This document shows, piece after piece, positions 1-12,384 of a DNA stretch of 64,000 nt. The notes below the pieces were generated by a model, which saw nothing but the letters and a program-made list of their open reading frames with translations, was not told the origin of the DNA and ran no database searches. A program made the translations under genes and the position numbers. Source of the DNA: Holothuria scabra (lineage: Eukaryota > Echinodermata > Holothuroidea > Aspidochirotida > Holothuriidae); NCBI GenBank assembly GCA_037179385.1, contig CM074196.1:31021986-31085985 (forward strand), read 5' to 3'. Each line of letters begins with the position of its first letter. Positions within the stretch are counted from its first letter, which is position 1.

Positions 1-22
1 TATATATATATATATATATATA
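1..22. repeat. (TA)n microsatellite, window edge
   Basis: Pure TA dinucleotides at the window edge, directly followed by the MITE copy at 23-374. Confidence 0.95.
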
Positions 23-372
23 ACGCTAATTCCCAACTTAGGGGGAAATTGTTATATCTGCTCGTACATAGGGCGAAAAAATAACAATAAAATACATAAG
101 GAAAAGTCTTCGCCCTAACGTCTAAAAATATAAACAACGTTATTTCAATGGCCAGCCATTCGTTCGTGTTAACAGCTGGGTGTCCGTAAATTTGACAACT
201 TTGAAGTAATTGCATCTACTTTGTAAATCTAGGAGGGCGCCCTTGTCCGTTTACGTATTCTTATAGAAAAAGTGTGTAGAAACGTTACGGCGAAACTTAT
301 ATTTCGCCCCAAAAAATTTTTCCCCTTAAGGTCGACTTTTCAACAACTTTCCCCCTAAGTGCGGAATTAGTG

Positions 373-374
<2 letters not shown>
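23..374 (+). mobile_element. TA-embedded MITE, copy 1
   Basis: A 352-bp non-coding unit with TA repeats on both sides. The left end reads gctaattcccaacttagg and the reverse complement of the right end reads actaattccgcacttagg, followed by gggaaa on both. This is a terminal inverted repeat of roughly 28 bp with a few mismatches. The interior has further gggcgaaa / tttcgccc inverted motifs. Other copies lie at 2255-2610, 2635-2950, 37361-37714 and 46796-47025. A TA target duplication cannot be resolved inside a TA array. Transposase superfamily unknown. Confidence 0.75.
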
Positions 375-432
<58 letters not shown>

Positions 433-439
433 TTATATA

Positions 440-472
<33 letters not shown>
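375..472. repeat. (TA)n array with gt/ttt interruptions
   Basis: About 98 bp of TA repeats with a few GTATATTTATAT variants, immediately right of MITE copy 1. Confidence 0.95.
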
Positions 473-476
<4 letters not shown>

Positions 477-583
477 ATGACGGAGAAACAGTAAAACAAC
501 GGTGCAACAGAATTAAAACGCTGGATCTCCGAGGAGATACAAAAAGCTGAATTTAGATAAATTAAACAGCCAAATAGTTTGAA

Positions 584-626
584 GCAGAGCTTTCGAGGAA
601 CAATACCTTTTCATCAATACTAGGTC
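584..626 (-). ncRNA. Degenerate hammerhead-like motif of a PLE
   Basis: On the minus strand the order is TTGATGA, a hairpin-like AGG...CCT segment, GAAA, then GCTC. This is the hammerhead core order with CTGATGA mutated to TTGATGA. It lies just downstream of the minus-strand PLE fragment at 790-1270, where such motifs occur in this retroelement class. Catalysis is unlikely with this core. Confidence 0.35.
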
Positions 627-639
627 AAAGTATGACAAG

Positions 640-1270
640 GTGTGAGAAATTTTGGAAGCTTTTAAAGGTGTAGACAATGGTCTCACCTCTATTGTGACAG
701 GACTTCTTAAGGCAATTGAGCAGGTTGATTGACGGGGAGGGTCTGATCGGATTACTCGGGTGTAACCCATCAACACTAGGAAAATCCTCTTCAAAGCAAT
801 TAGAGAAATTGTAAGACCGCAAAGGCCTAATGGGATTATTTGGGTTTGTATCATCAGCAAGCTGGTAAGTCACTTCTGATGTTCAAGCTGAAAGGCGATG
901 TTTTTTTTTGAGATTGAGTTCCCAGAAATTTTCTTTAGCTTTTCTAGCTTTGTCTATGTATCGATTTGGTCGATAGCAATGACTCGTAAATTTTTGATAG
1001 AATGATGAGGCAAATTGAAATGGTTTGCAACAGGTTGTTCAACCTTTTGGGCTTTAATTGCTGACTTGTGCTGTGTCTTTCTTATTCGAAGAATTTTTTT
1101 TCAGATTCTCCGACATACTGCACACCACATAAATTGCAGTATATGAGATAAATGACATTTTTTGAAAGGCAATTTCTTGTCTAATTTGGAAGGTGCGTGC
1201 ATTTTGAATGCTCTGGAAGCCTTTTGTGTTATCAACCAGGGCGCACGTCTTGCAGTTGGAAGGGCAAGGT
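640..1270 (-). pseudogene. Penelope-like element fragment, GIY-YIG endonuclease region
   Basis: On the minus strand, starting near 1270, the reading gives CPSNCKTCALV (a Cys cluster), a basic linker, then YCNLCGVQYVGESEK, the GIY-YIG start of PLE C-termini. A frame change leads to KAQKVEQPVANHFNLP and SIKNLRVIAIDQIDT, the rest of the endonuclease fold. At least two frameshifts and one stop break it. Further downstream (about 640-870 minus) two similar stretches containing NPIRP suggest a short internal duplication. The 5' end stops 15 bp from a small (TA)n array at 1285-1306, which fits a 5'-truncated insertion. Reverse transcriptase is absent. Confidence 0.7.
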
Positions 1271-1676
1271 GAACAACAGGAATATGTAAATATATATATA
1301 TATATAACCGTTATAGTAAAAAGGAATTAATATATGCCATCCAGGCAATGGTAAAGTGCTCAACCGTGTGAAGGGAGCTGCAATATTGAAAAGGTTGCAA
1401 AAAATTCTTACACCATAGCTTTACAGAACTGTTTCGTAAGGACCAATAGTGTAGGTCTTCACTCCTCAGAAGTCTGAAGTAGAATGATGTCAATAACGTT
1501 AAATACGTATGTGTTCGCTGCTTTTGACCGTGTCCGTTTTAAAGCACGTGTTCGTTCCGTGTTCGTTGTGAACAGGCAGGAACGGTTAACAGCGAGCCAA
1601 AATACATTACCTATTAGAAAAATTACACAGTACATGTTTGTTCCTGTGTCTACAAGAGCTTATCATTTCGTTTCTT

Positions 1677-2060
1677 TTATTTAGAGTTGCCAAGGAATGT
1701 TTGAGTATAATGAAGAACTTTTCTTCCAGAGAGAGATGTTTTAGAGGATGTGGAGTATGCTCGAGCTTTGTTCATGAGTTTCTCTTTTACGGAGTGTTCT
1801 ACATTTGAATCCTTTAGTTTCCAGATGTATTCATGGAGTGCAGTTGCGTTTCTTTTGTCTTTGTGTTTAAAGCTAGACTTGTGGGCGGTGTATCTTGTTC
1901 TGAATGTGTTCTCTGTTAGACTAATGTTTGTTTCTTCGCTGTGGTTGTCGTGGTGTATTACAGTTGCTTGGTACACAATGTTGTTCGTGACGCAGTTGGC
2001 TTCCAATTTGCTTTCTGCAATTGCAGTTGCTTCGCGTTGATGGTTGTACTTCCTGTTTCG
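1677..2060 (-). pseudogene. Penelope-like element fragment, second GIY-YIG lineage
   Basis: The minus-strand reading includes NNIVYQATVIHHDN, ISLTENTFRTRYTAHKSSF, NATALHEYIWKLKD and KARAYSTSSK. These are the GIY-YIG nuclease blocks of a PLE lineage distinct from the 790-1270 fragment (the Y-x-G motif is altered to ISLTE). The usual C-terminal Cys pair after the SK block is not seen in frame (SGRKVLHY follows), so it is decayed at the end. The reading frame runs on into the (TA)n array at 2117, so the upstream residues are repeat-derived. The part with RT is missing. Confidence 0.72.
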
Positions 2061-2116
2061 CCAGTATGTATTTGTTGAGCGCCGATATACAATATAAACA
2101 AGATACACCATATATA

Positions 2117-2610
<494 letters not shown>

Positions 2611-2634
2611 ATATATATATATATATATATATAT

Positions 2635-2950
2635 ATTCCACCTTAGGGGAAAGTGTTATATTTGCTTGTACATAGAACGAAAAAATAAAACAATCAAATA
2701 CATAAGAAAAAGGATTCGCCCTATCGTCTAAACATATGAACAACGTTATTTCAATGGTCAGCCATTCGTTCGTGTTAAGAGCTAGCTGTCCGTATACTTG
2801 GCAACATTGAAGTTATTGTATCTACTTTCTAAATCTAGGAGGGCTCTCTAGTCCGTTCACGTTATCCTATAGAAAAAGTGTGTAGAAACGTCAAGGCGAA
2901 ACTTATCTTTCGCCCCAAATTTACCTCCCTAAGGTAGACTTTTCAACATA
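2635..2950 (+). mobile_element. TA-embedded MITE, copy 3, right end lost
   Basis: The same orientation as copy 1, starting with attccaccttaggggaaa after a 27-bp TA array. Similarity continues to gacttttcaaca and then ends in a short tatacatatatg tract, so most of the right inverted repeat is missing. Confidence 0.72.
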
Positions 2951-3328
2951 TACATATATGTATATTTATGAAAAATATTTGAGAGATGGAGATAGTAACT
3001 GATTGAACCATTGGAATGATAAACCATGGTTTGTCCCTAGATCAAACAGATCAACCAGCGGATGTTGAAAAAAAGTAACAGGCTATGTGTACAGCACAAA
3101 ACACGCCGCTCTATTCACTCAAAAGGGGAACGAATCTCGGAAAGAGGAGTCATAGGTCTCCTCGGAGGCAATATGTTTAGGGTTAGGGACACACAAATAC
3201 GGCGGCAAGGTGGCAGCCTACTTAAACTCTAACTTTCCTTGCATGCACTGCTTGCTTGGTATGCATGAGTCAAGTTTAACAAAAGGGAAACCAAACTGAC
3301 AGATTTTTTGCAAACTTTCTATTTATAG

Positions 3329-3457
3329 TTATTCTTGATGAATGCGACAACAACCCGAATCTTTGTCAGAAAGGCCAATGTGTGAACAGCGCTGACGGTT
3401 ACTATTGCGAATGTGATATGGGCTTCGAAAGCAACGAAGAAGGAGATAGATGTGTTG
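3329..3457 (+). CDS. Exon 1 seen: EGF-like module of a multi-EGF/VWC extracellular protein
   Basis: This is an internal 129-bp exon with acceptor ctatttatag and donor g|gtatgtaag. It is phase 1 at both ends, the classical arrangement for shuffled EGF modules. It reads ILDEC, NLC, GQC, a C-x-N-x4-Y-x-C stretch (CVNSADGYYC), EC, and a last Cys in GDRC, so all six EGF cysteines are present in correct order. The Asp/Asn hydroxylation consensus between Cys3 and Cys4 is intact. The first calcium ligand is replaced (I-L-D-E-C instead of D-x-D-E-C), so calcium binding may be weakened. The single leftover base joins in frame with exon 2 to give an Asp codon. Expected location is extracellular. The upstream exons, with signal peptide and start codon, are not in the window. 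Confidence 0.85.
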
Positions 3458-5135
3458 GTATGTAAGAATTGCGTAGCATTATAGTCCTTATATTCTGTAA
3501 AGGGATGTCTACTGATGAACAATGGGAAATGTTAATATTCAAATTTATATGCAAACTAGATAGGGTTAAAGGTCAAATTATAATATTAGCAGAAAAAAGC
3601 CAAGGGTTTGAGGGAAGAGAAATCATTTCAAAATAAATCTGCCTGACGCCCTACAACACACTAGATACTCACTTTAGAGCTAGAGACAAGGGTGACGTTA
3701 TCTGACGACCCCCTTCCTCCACATATGGGAACAATGGACCCCTTGTGTAGGTATAAAATTGTATAAGTGTAAGGCCATGCTTTTACAGTCACAGTACACC
3801 CTCCGGCTCCGTCGGTGAATTACTGCCACTTGACTTCGTTTAGCGAATGCCATCGCCCTAGCTCCTTATCCAAAACCACGTTTGGTGTTTTCACGTTCAA
3901 TACATGCGCGCTCGAAACTCACTTATAACTTTTCATGTGCACCATATGACGCCATCTTACGAAGACGACAATTTTATCGTTCGCTCGTGGTTCTTGAGTT
4001 GACTTTTTTCTTTAGTTAGTAATTACATACTATGTAAACCATTTGAAGTTATCAGGCAAAGATGTAGTACAAGTGTTGTCCGATCAAGGCCTGGCAAATA
4101 TTCCATAACCTCATTCGTAGAGAACATTTAAAATATTTTACCGAGTCTTCATCGGCACGGTTCGCAGAACCGGTCACCGCACTATGACATAGGAAAGAAT
4201 ATGTGCATAACAGTGGCATTTACACTGGATGTGTAGGAAGGTGTGATCGAGGGAAAAATTTGTAAGGCATAGGTCTACAAATTATAACATGTTTAATTTA
4301 TGTTAAAGCTTACAATTTGGTATCCTCCTTTCTCCGAGGTCCCACATGGCAGAAAAATCCCAGTGCCATATGTGCCCCCTTTTAATTCAAATTGAAGCCA
4401 CCCAAATGACATTTTGGAGCAGAATAAATTCTCGAAGCAGAAAAATGTGCAATACGTGTATCGAGTGAAGAGGGCTGTAGACCCGTCTCGAACATCTTCC
4501 CACATGCGTTGCCTGCTTAATCGGCAGATTTGGAGGAGACTTGAACGAAAGGGAGGGAAGAAGAGTAAGTGGAGGGGGTCCTTGATCACCCATAAATTTT
4601 GATGGCATTCTACGGGTAGAATCGCACTATTGAACACGATGTTTTTTTATTGGTCGTTGCCATTGTATTGTATCGATTGTGTTCTTTGTTGGGATTAGGG
4701 GTTAGGTAAGAGATTATTGTGAGCCACTTAGTAACTTTCTTGTTTAACAGTGTGCATCTTCCCAATTCTACCCAATTAGCCTACTAATATTATGTCAACA
4801 AATTGGTTTGAAAGCTACGATTTAGATAGAATATGTAATTCATTTATTACAAAGATCGATGTTCCGTTTATTTCATATCGGACATACAAGTTTGAGACGA
4901 GTTTCAGAAAAAAAATTAAAAGTTATAGACTAAACTACAAATTTTTGGTAAAGAAACGTAAGTTGTGGTCAGATTAAACCTGAAGCCAAAGTTTTAGTAG
5001 AAGCCTATGAAACATTTTAATACAATCTAAAATGCTTGAAATATTAATTGTCTACCCAAACATGAGATTATGGAGTAAAAGTTTACTTGGCCTTTCTGTC
5101 AGTGACCAAGCGGAATAGTTAGCTTTCGTTGAACA
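3458..5135. other. Intron sequence, no gene seen
   Basis: Between exon 1 and the decayed gene at 5.1 kb. The segment 3500-3556 is a minus-oriented copy of a dispersed repeat also found at 10.8 kb and 36.8 kb (atgttaatatt / gatgaacaatggg core). No coding similarity was recognised in the rest. Confidence 0.5.
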
Positions 5136-8100
5136 ATGGCAGGAATTACCACAAGGGCCAAGCATAAATGCTTAATAAATTATGATTTTAAAGACACTGG
5201 TGACAATTTGACAGAAATTACCCAGAGCTCACTAGACAACCATTTCAAATGTAAGAAAATTCGTGAATTTCTTCATAGAAAAAACCATCACACTGAGCAG
5301 TGTGATAAATTCCAGAGAGTCTCGAGGTAACCACATACTTTCAGTTTAACATGTAGTCTTATAAGAAATTTACGTATGCTAACGCTTAACTTAAGCGGAA
5401 ACAAAACAAAGATAGAAGTATGGGTGAGCACATTAAAGTTTTTCGAACAACAGGAAAGGTGCTAAAGGCTGATGAGTCTGTACATGCATGAGGTATGTTT
5501 TCAGATGTATGCATGATCTGTAAGAAGAAGTACTTAAAAGTTAAACAAAAGACACAGCCACTCACAAAAACTCACAAAACAAAAGAAAAGAAAACAAGAC
5601 TGCTGAAAAAAATGTTAAAAGATGCTGCAATCCATGCAGGTGACGGAGATATGCTAGTGGCTGTGACTGATGTAGAATTGATTCCAAAGGATTTCAAAAA
5701 ACACGAAAAGTGCTACCGTGGAGTTGTACAAGAAAGATCTTGTGATAGAGAAGAGAGAATGGATGATACCTGTGATGATTACGACGCTGTAGTATCCATT
5801 TTAGAGAATATCTATGGACACTCAAGTGGCTGCGTACTGAGTTGGCATCGGCTTAAGACACGGTAAACACAGATTGCAGAAGGACTACGCAAATCGTTCG
5901 GAGAACAGATTATTTTCTTCTTAGTTAGTCATTAGCAAGGACTGTCTCGAGACCCAGAGCCTATCGAAAAGGGTTGAACTCACTGAAGAATCAACGGTAA
6001 AAGGAGTCTCATCCATCTTAAAGGCCCAGTTCTCTCACCCCAAACAGTACCAATTCTCCTAACCTTCTTACTGACCCTCCCACAATTGTCTCTAATTTAT
6101 CCTCATCCAGACACAATCTTAGTTTATTGCTTCAGGGTGAGTATAGAAAAACTCAATTTATATAACCAAAACACTCGCAGTACCGTCCATGCTGTGTAAT
6201 ATAAGCTTTGGCACTCTGCATTGTTTGAACTAGCTGTCAGTCAAAGAGCTGAGAATTTCGGTACCCGGGTACCAGAATTGTAGTTTGGGGTGAGAGGTTT
6301 GGCCCTTTAAGGGATTTAATCCTATCTTTCATTGAAGAAGCGCCATATGTTTCTTTGCCTCCAACTGTGGGCAGTTTGAGTCTTTTAACGAGTAAAATTC
6401 CAGACCTCGTGAAAGTCTTTTTCAAGACATTGTTTGTCACATAAGATGGCCATCAGAAAGGTGCAGACACGACTACCAGGTTGGCGAACTCTTTCATTCA
6501 AGATGTATCACCTATGTCACAAGGAAAGTTTCTCACAGTCAAACATGCCTCAATCGGACTTGGTATCCACAGTTTGAAGGGACAAAAGTTTCCGATCACG
6601 CTACTGACAAGATTAGGACATTCGATGGCATTCGATTACCTATGACCAAATCAATCACATAAACACAGCCCAAACCGAACTAGCACAACACTTACGCCCT
6701 TCACGTCTTAAACTGACTCTTCAACCAGCTGCCGATGGATGCAAATTAAGTTGGATACTACGTTTTTATTATTATGTAGCCAGATGTACGGAAACCAGTA
6801 AACACTTAAAAAAACGTGTATTAGGATAGAGAGAAGTGAGTGAGATTCAATTCTACAAGTAATCATGACAGTTAAAGATCACAAAATGTGAATCAAGACG
6901 ATTAAGGATAACTTTATGATATATATTGGTTTTCCGAAATAGTTCAAATTAAACCTCTTTCAAAATCTTTTGAAACTAACAATAAGCTATGAATCTCTCA
7001 ACTTTTTCAGGTTTCAACAATATTCTGGTGGGAAAACTTTGATCAAAACGTCTAAACTGAGTTTGGGGGGAGGGGGGGGGGGCTCAATTCATACAACTCC
7101 GGTCGTATTTCAAGAAGAGGGGGTAAACAATGTTCTGCGTCATGAAGAACCCAACATTCCAAGATCTTACAGACGTTAAGTTGACCTTCCACGTGAACAA
7201 CGAGACACAAACGTTAAAATTCAGTCCCCAAAAGACTGGCCAACTTTTGCTGCAGGGAAAGTGAACCCCGTGAATCAAGGTGCTGACGAATTCGTTAGAT
7301 AGCTTCTTGCAATAAGGAAATCGGTGAGATTTCTCAGGGCTATTGATCAAATTCATTCTCGATTCATTGGTTGAATTAAAGCAGAACTGAAGAAAAGTAA
7401 GAAAAATAGAGTATGTAATTGTGACCGATTGCAATGCCAGTTACAGACTACAGCACCATTTTAGAGATGTTCTTAGTCTCTGGAGAGCTAGCAAAGCATA
7501 TCAATATGTCCTACAATCACATCACACTCGATGTTGGCAGGGCCGTAGCCTGCGGGGGGGGGGGGGACAAGGGGGAACTTCCCCCTCCCTGAGATTTCCA
7601 AATCGTACATGCACCACGTGCTAACTGATGGTGGCGTTCTACACAGGCAGTGTTGGAACTGCCCCCTAGAGATTTTGCTCAGGCTACGGCCCTGGTTGGT
7701 GCTGCAATGAAAGCATTCCATGTGGTATGGAATAACCCGGAACTGTGGTCGGATATTGTAATTCATCTAGGTGACTCCAACGCAATGATGGCTTTCTTTG
7801 GGGTCATTGGTCATCTGGTTTCTGGAAATGAATCTGAGAAGGGTTTTTTCAGTCTGGTGTTTGTAGCTCTGGAAGTATAACTGGTGTATTCAGTGGAAAA
7901 CATTGCAATCGTTGTTGGCTTGCTCATGAGACGTTTGCAGAAGCTCTAGATAGCCTTTAACAAGCACGATTCTTGTCTAGCGTTCTATGTGTTATCGACG
8001 ACTTCGCACGATGTCCTCCTGGTACAAGGAAAGTCGAAGCGATATTAGATGAACAGACTGTGATTGAGCATTCCATACTTCATGAGATGCAAAAATTAAA

Positions 8101-10590
8101 ATGTTGGAAAGGAGACTTATAACGCTGATATGATATGACGCCACAGTTCTGGGTCAGATACATGTTCTGGGTCAGATACATGAATCTTGTAGATCGGCAA
8201 CAAAAGCTTCACTTCGCTATAAACAACAACGATTTTGAACTTCGACTTCTCATGTGGGAGAAATATGTGGCGCTCTGCTTCGCCACGAATAAGGTACATT
8301 ACTCCCGATATGGCACACTACGTGAAGTCGATGCAATGTTTAGAACGGACACACCCAGGTGTTAAAGTAGAAATTGAAAGAGTCGGACAGTCAGTAAGAT
8401 GCAATGAGCTTGGAATAGGACAGACAGTGGATCTAGCTGGAGAACAAAGCTACATGAGGAATGCAAAGACAGCTGGTGACAATTTTTTTGAAATTTAAAT
8501 ATCAGCCACCCCTCTGGATTTTCAACTGTCACATAACAGTTTTCCACGTATTCCTCCATTTATCCTAATGAATCATAAAATTCAAAAGGACTGGACAAGT
8601 TTATGAACTTCTTAATCCAAACGATAAGTGCCAGGAATAAGCTTCTGTTAAAAAGATTGGTTGCAAACTAAATTATTCACATGCAATATTATTTCATACT
8701 TTTGAAACAGATTAAATTGTCGTTCTTTTATTCTAGGTGGGGGTAACGCAGTTTGCTGTCAAAGAGAACACTTTCGTTAAGTGGGTTATGAACAGATTAT
8801 ACCAAGCACGCTTTGAAGAATCTTTGATAGAAATTGCCGGAAAAAGACATCAACATCACACCCAAGGAAATATCTGAGACCTAGCGAAGTTTTGAAATCT
8901 AACAGGATGGTGGAAAATATCATTAAACTCAAGACTCAGTTTATGACCCAGAAAAGCTCTATAACATAGTTTCGGGTTATTCAGTACCAGAAAGTGAAAG
9001 TACAAGCTTACTCAATGTTGAAACGACAGGAAAGGAAGTTATGGTCAAGGTCGAAGAGAGGCTTTCAGGGGACCCGCCCAAGGAGGATTTCTTCAGTCCC
9101 ATAAAGAAGATACCATTAAAAAAGATTCCACAGTCAAGACGACGGTAAAAAGCATGGGTAAAAGTAAAGAGCTTGCTTTCTAGAGGGACATTCTAGGGCT
9201 GCTTGTGGCATATTCCAATTAGCACGAGGTAGGAGATCGCACTTGAGAAAGTTATGACGTGTCCACTGGCTCCAGTGTCAATTCTCTTAGCACAGCGAAT
9301 GGTGCAATACGAAAGACCGTCGAAAGCAAACTGTATGTTGCTGCTATGAGTGATCTCAAAATTCTGACCAAACAAGATTTCACAGAGAATGAAAAACGTA
9401 CAACATACTTCTTGCTGCTGCTATCAGTAGCATGGTTGGTCACGTGATTGCAATACGTGGGATGGCTCGAAGCATTGCAGCATCTGTACCTCGCCAGTAC
9501 ACTACTTTTTTCATTGTATGCGATACATACAAGAGAAACAGCATCAAAGGAGGGAAGCGTGATTCAAGAGGAACAAGTGAGAGATTTGTACTGACCAGTC
9601 CAGACATTAAAGTGCCGTATGACTTCAACAAATTTCTAAAAAATGTTGAAAACAAGGAATCGCTATTACAGCTTATAGAACGAGCAATGGAAGAGGGGAG
9701 AAATGGCATTTCTGGAAAGACTATCTATTTCTCTAACGTAATTGGATGCAGGAAGAATACTCAATACGATTTATCCCTATCATACGAGCTACCGAGTGAT
9801 CACGAAGAAGCGGGTACTAACTGGTTACTCTTGTCCAAGCCGCTCATAACACTCCAGGCGAAGCTGTAATGGTTCAATCGCCATCAGGCGATATAAACAC
9901 CCTTGCTCTGTTTGTAGCGCATAACTTCAATGGAGTATAGGTTCTCGTTGACAATTGAACAGGAAAACCGAAAGGTAAACGATATTACATCTTCTACACT
10001 GTCTGAAGGTAAGGAGAAGGCACTGCTTGGGCTTCATGCGTTCTCAGACAACGACTATGTGACCAGTTCCATTGGAAAGGCAAAACTGCTCAATGGAAAA
10101 ATATGTTAAGAAAATTCGAGTTTATCGAAATTTTTGTCTCTTCAGGACGTAGGGAGCATGTTTCAGATGACTTGATACAAGAACTAGAAAATTTCGTGTG
10201 CATCCTTTATGGTGATCAGAGAGTCGGATCAGTTGACAAACTGAGGTAAAAAATGTTTATGTATAAGTTTGAGAAAGGAGGGAACGTTCTTGACTTGAGT
10301 CAATTGCCCCCTCGTAAGGCTAACCTGCAGCTCCACATAATGCCTGCCAACTATGTTGCCTTCATTTTCAAACGAACGAATTGCTTAGTCCTCGGTTTAG
10401 ACGATTAAGTAAATCATGGCTGGGACAACGGCTGACGTGTAGTGTGGAACAACCCTTTCTTTCCGGAGAACATTATGGAAATTCTAATAAAGTTTGAAGA
10501 AGACACTGAATCTCTGGGCATGCTTCAGTGCAACGGGGATGACGACTTTGACGAAATCCTCGATGAAGAATATTCAACTTGGTGATATTC
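5136..10590 (+). pseudogene. Ruined copy of a large repetitive invertebrate gene family (PIN-like C-terminus suspected)
   Basis: Successive plus-strand fragments follow one protein in order. 5136 is an N-terminal block. 5495-5866 has a C-x2-C (CMICKKKY) and H-x2-C (KHEKCYRGV) zinc-binding block. About 6600-6700 holds RLGHSMAF and DQINHINTAQTELAQH in shifted frames. 7650-7880 has AFHVVWNNPELWSDIVIHLG. 7894 onward has GKHCNRCWLAHETFAEAL. 8150-8500 has NLVDRQQKLHFAINNNDF and LAGEQSYMRNAKTAG. 8745-8840 has FAVKENTFVKWVMNRLYQ. 9280-9450 has GAIRKTVESKLYVAAMSD. 9432-9869 includes ELPSDHEEAGTNW. Then comes a GLHAF-x-D-N-D block and an acidic tail near 10560. From memory this is an unnamed, highly copied family in marine invertebrates with an HEEADT motif. 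Stops, frameshifts, a tandem FWVRYM duplication and a nested MITE show it is dead. A gap near 8500-8740 ending in ttctag may be an old intron. Confidence 0.62.
7538..7694. mobile_element. 157-bp MITE with 15-bp perfect TIRs and 5-bp TSD
   Basis: The left end cagggccgtagcctg (7538-7552) is the exact reverse complement of the right end caggctacggccctg (7680-7694). GTTGG flanks both sides (7533-7537 and 7695-7699). The interior has a long G run and matching C-rich tract. Removing the element plus one GTTGG restores the frame across the HITLDVG / AAMKAFHVVW junction of the surrounding pseudogene, so the duplication is genuine. The TIR resembles hAT-type ends, though 5 bp is shorter than the usual 8. 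Confidence 0.85.
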
Positions 10591-11320
10591 GTGTTATTTC
10601 TTCACGTACCGTAGTTGCCATAGCAACACAAAGTTTGTCTTTTTTTACTAAACGCCGTTCTGTTTTCCTGAAAGACAATGATATTATGTATCTTAAAATA
10701 TCACTTTTCTGTAAAACCAATAACGTTTTGAGAAGTAACAGTAACTGCAACCTATATTTTACTGTACCGGATACGATTTTACCTCTAACTCTGTCTAATT
10801 AGCATATTAATATGAACGTTACTGTTTCCCGTTGTTCATCAGTAGACATCCTTTTTCAAAATATAAGAACAAAATTTTACCTCAGCCAATGATTTGACGG
10901 TAAATATATGGAGAAAACAAGTTTTTTGACAAACAGAGGGCGTCCTTCGAAATTAAAACCAAAGATATTATAAACATAGATCCCAAACTTAAAAAGTGAC
11001 TCCTCACGGAGGCCGAAACGGAGGGGCGGAAGTGCTGATCACTGATCAGTCGTTGATCAACAGTCAAATTGATATCTTCCGGTAGTGTAACCACGTGTGA
11101 TTTTAAAACATTGCAATTCTTGCAAATACCGTTCTTCGATAAATTCACTTTATGAAACAGTTTTAGGCTTCTTCGAGGCTCCCGTCTTAAGAAAAGTTGA
11201 AGATTAATGCGCAACGCCTGGTTTGAAGTTCATTGACTTACTGAGTGGTCAGTTTCTATGGTATCTTCACAAGTGCACAACTGTATACGCGTTTACATTC
11301 TTACTCGCTTACAACACAAA
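10591..11320. other. Dispersed repeat and unassigned sequence
   Basis: From about 10800 to 10960 the sequence matches the repeat at 36.78-36.96 kb, including the shared string caaacagagggcgtccttcg. The minus strand at 10882-11214 is open with a Cys pair (CKNCNV) followed by VVTLPEDINL, but I do not recognise it. Confidence 0.45.
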
Positions 11321-11325
11321 ATCAA

Positions 11326-11840
11326 CTACTGCGCTCTTTTTCTGTTTGTACTGAGATATCTTATTTGAATACAAATCGACGATTGTGAAGAGATGAACAC
11401 TAAGTGCACATACGTATTTATACCGCTGAGACAGGCAAATTTTCCCCCGATATGGGGAAGCCTCGTTAAACGCTGAGAGCTGTTATCTCCCGAACAGATG
11501 AAGACACCAAGGAATGAAACATTATCCACCCTTTGAGGCGGTCTACTATTAATACCAATACTAAAGTCATTCATATTGTTTCTTGCATGAAAAATGATAA
11601 AATTCGTTTTAGCAATACTTAAAGAAAGCTTTCCTGCAGCAAACCAAGCACTTAAACCATGTTAAACATTTGGGATGGTTTGTAGAATACGTGCATAACC
11701 ACTATCAGAAAGGAAAATATTTGTATCATCGGCGAATAAAATGAAGGACGCATTGGAAGGGATTTTACTGACATCATTTAAATAATAAAAAGGAGTGGTG
11801 ACCTTGAAGAACACCACACTGAACATTTATTACGTCAGGG
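11326..11840 (-). pseudogene. LINE reverse transcriptase fragment
   Basis: On the minus strand from about 11840 the reading gives FYYLNDVSKIPSNA, then ILFADDTNIFLSD (the catalytic A-D-D box), GKLSLSIAKTNFIIFHARNN and SFLGVFI. This is the palm/thumb region of a non-LTR retrotransposon RT. One stop lies between the ADD box and the thumb. Both ends of the element are missing. It belongs to a different lineage from the neighbouring 12.4-14.0 kb LINE, judged by the ADDTNIF versus ADDSQIH box. Confidence 0.72.
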
Positions 11841-12384
11841 TGTATTCATTGAAGAGAGATAAATTGTTCCTCGGATTCCGAAGTGACTAATTAGTTGGAC
11901 CGTATAAAGTAATTTCATTAATTCAATTCAATTTCATTTCATTCAAGTAATTCGAATACTTTCTAAACAGGGTCGACGGCCAAGGTAACTTTCAAAATCG
12001 GTGGAGTCTAAGAATATTCTCTTATATAGCGGTAAGATCGGGGGGGGGGGGGGTGGCACGAGGACGCTTCTCCCCTAGAAATTGCCCACTGATTTTGATT
12101 TTTCACACATAATATTATTTTGAGAAGTGAGGTTATGTCTCGCAATGTTGAGAAATATCAACACACTTGTGTTATACTCCATGGTTAAATGGGAGACAAA
12201 CAAAAAATAGAAATTTATACTTTAACGTACTGAAATGCTAGGAAATACCTGGTACATGTGAAGACTTGATAGATATCATACAAGCAGTGCTCTTGATGTC
12301 TTTACTTACCTGTTATCTGACTAAACATAGGTTTAAAGTGGATCAAACAAAAACATCTTCAAGTTCTGGTGTTAAGTTGCTAAA

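Noticed and set aside
1750..2040. 96-aa plus-strand open frame
   Set aside because: Antisense of the PLE GIY-YIG fragment, which has clear family motifs on the minus strand.
6237..6440. 67-aa minus-strand frame in the 5-10 kb pseudogene
   Set aside because: Opposite strand to ten ordered family blocks, with no recognisable motif of its own.
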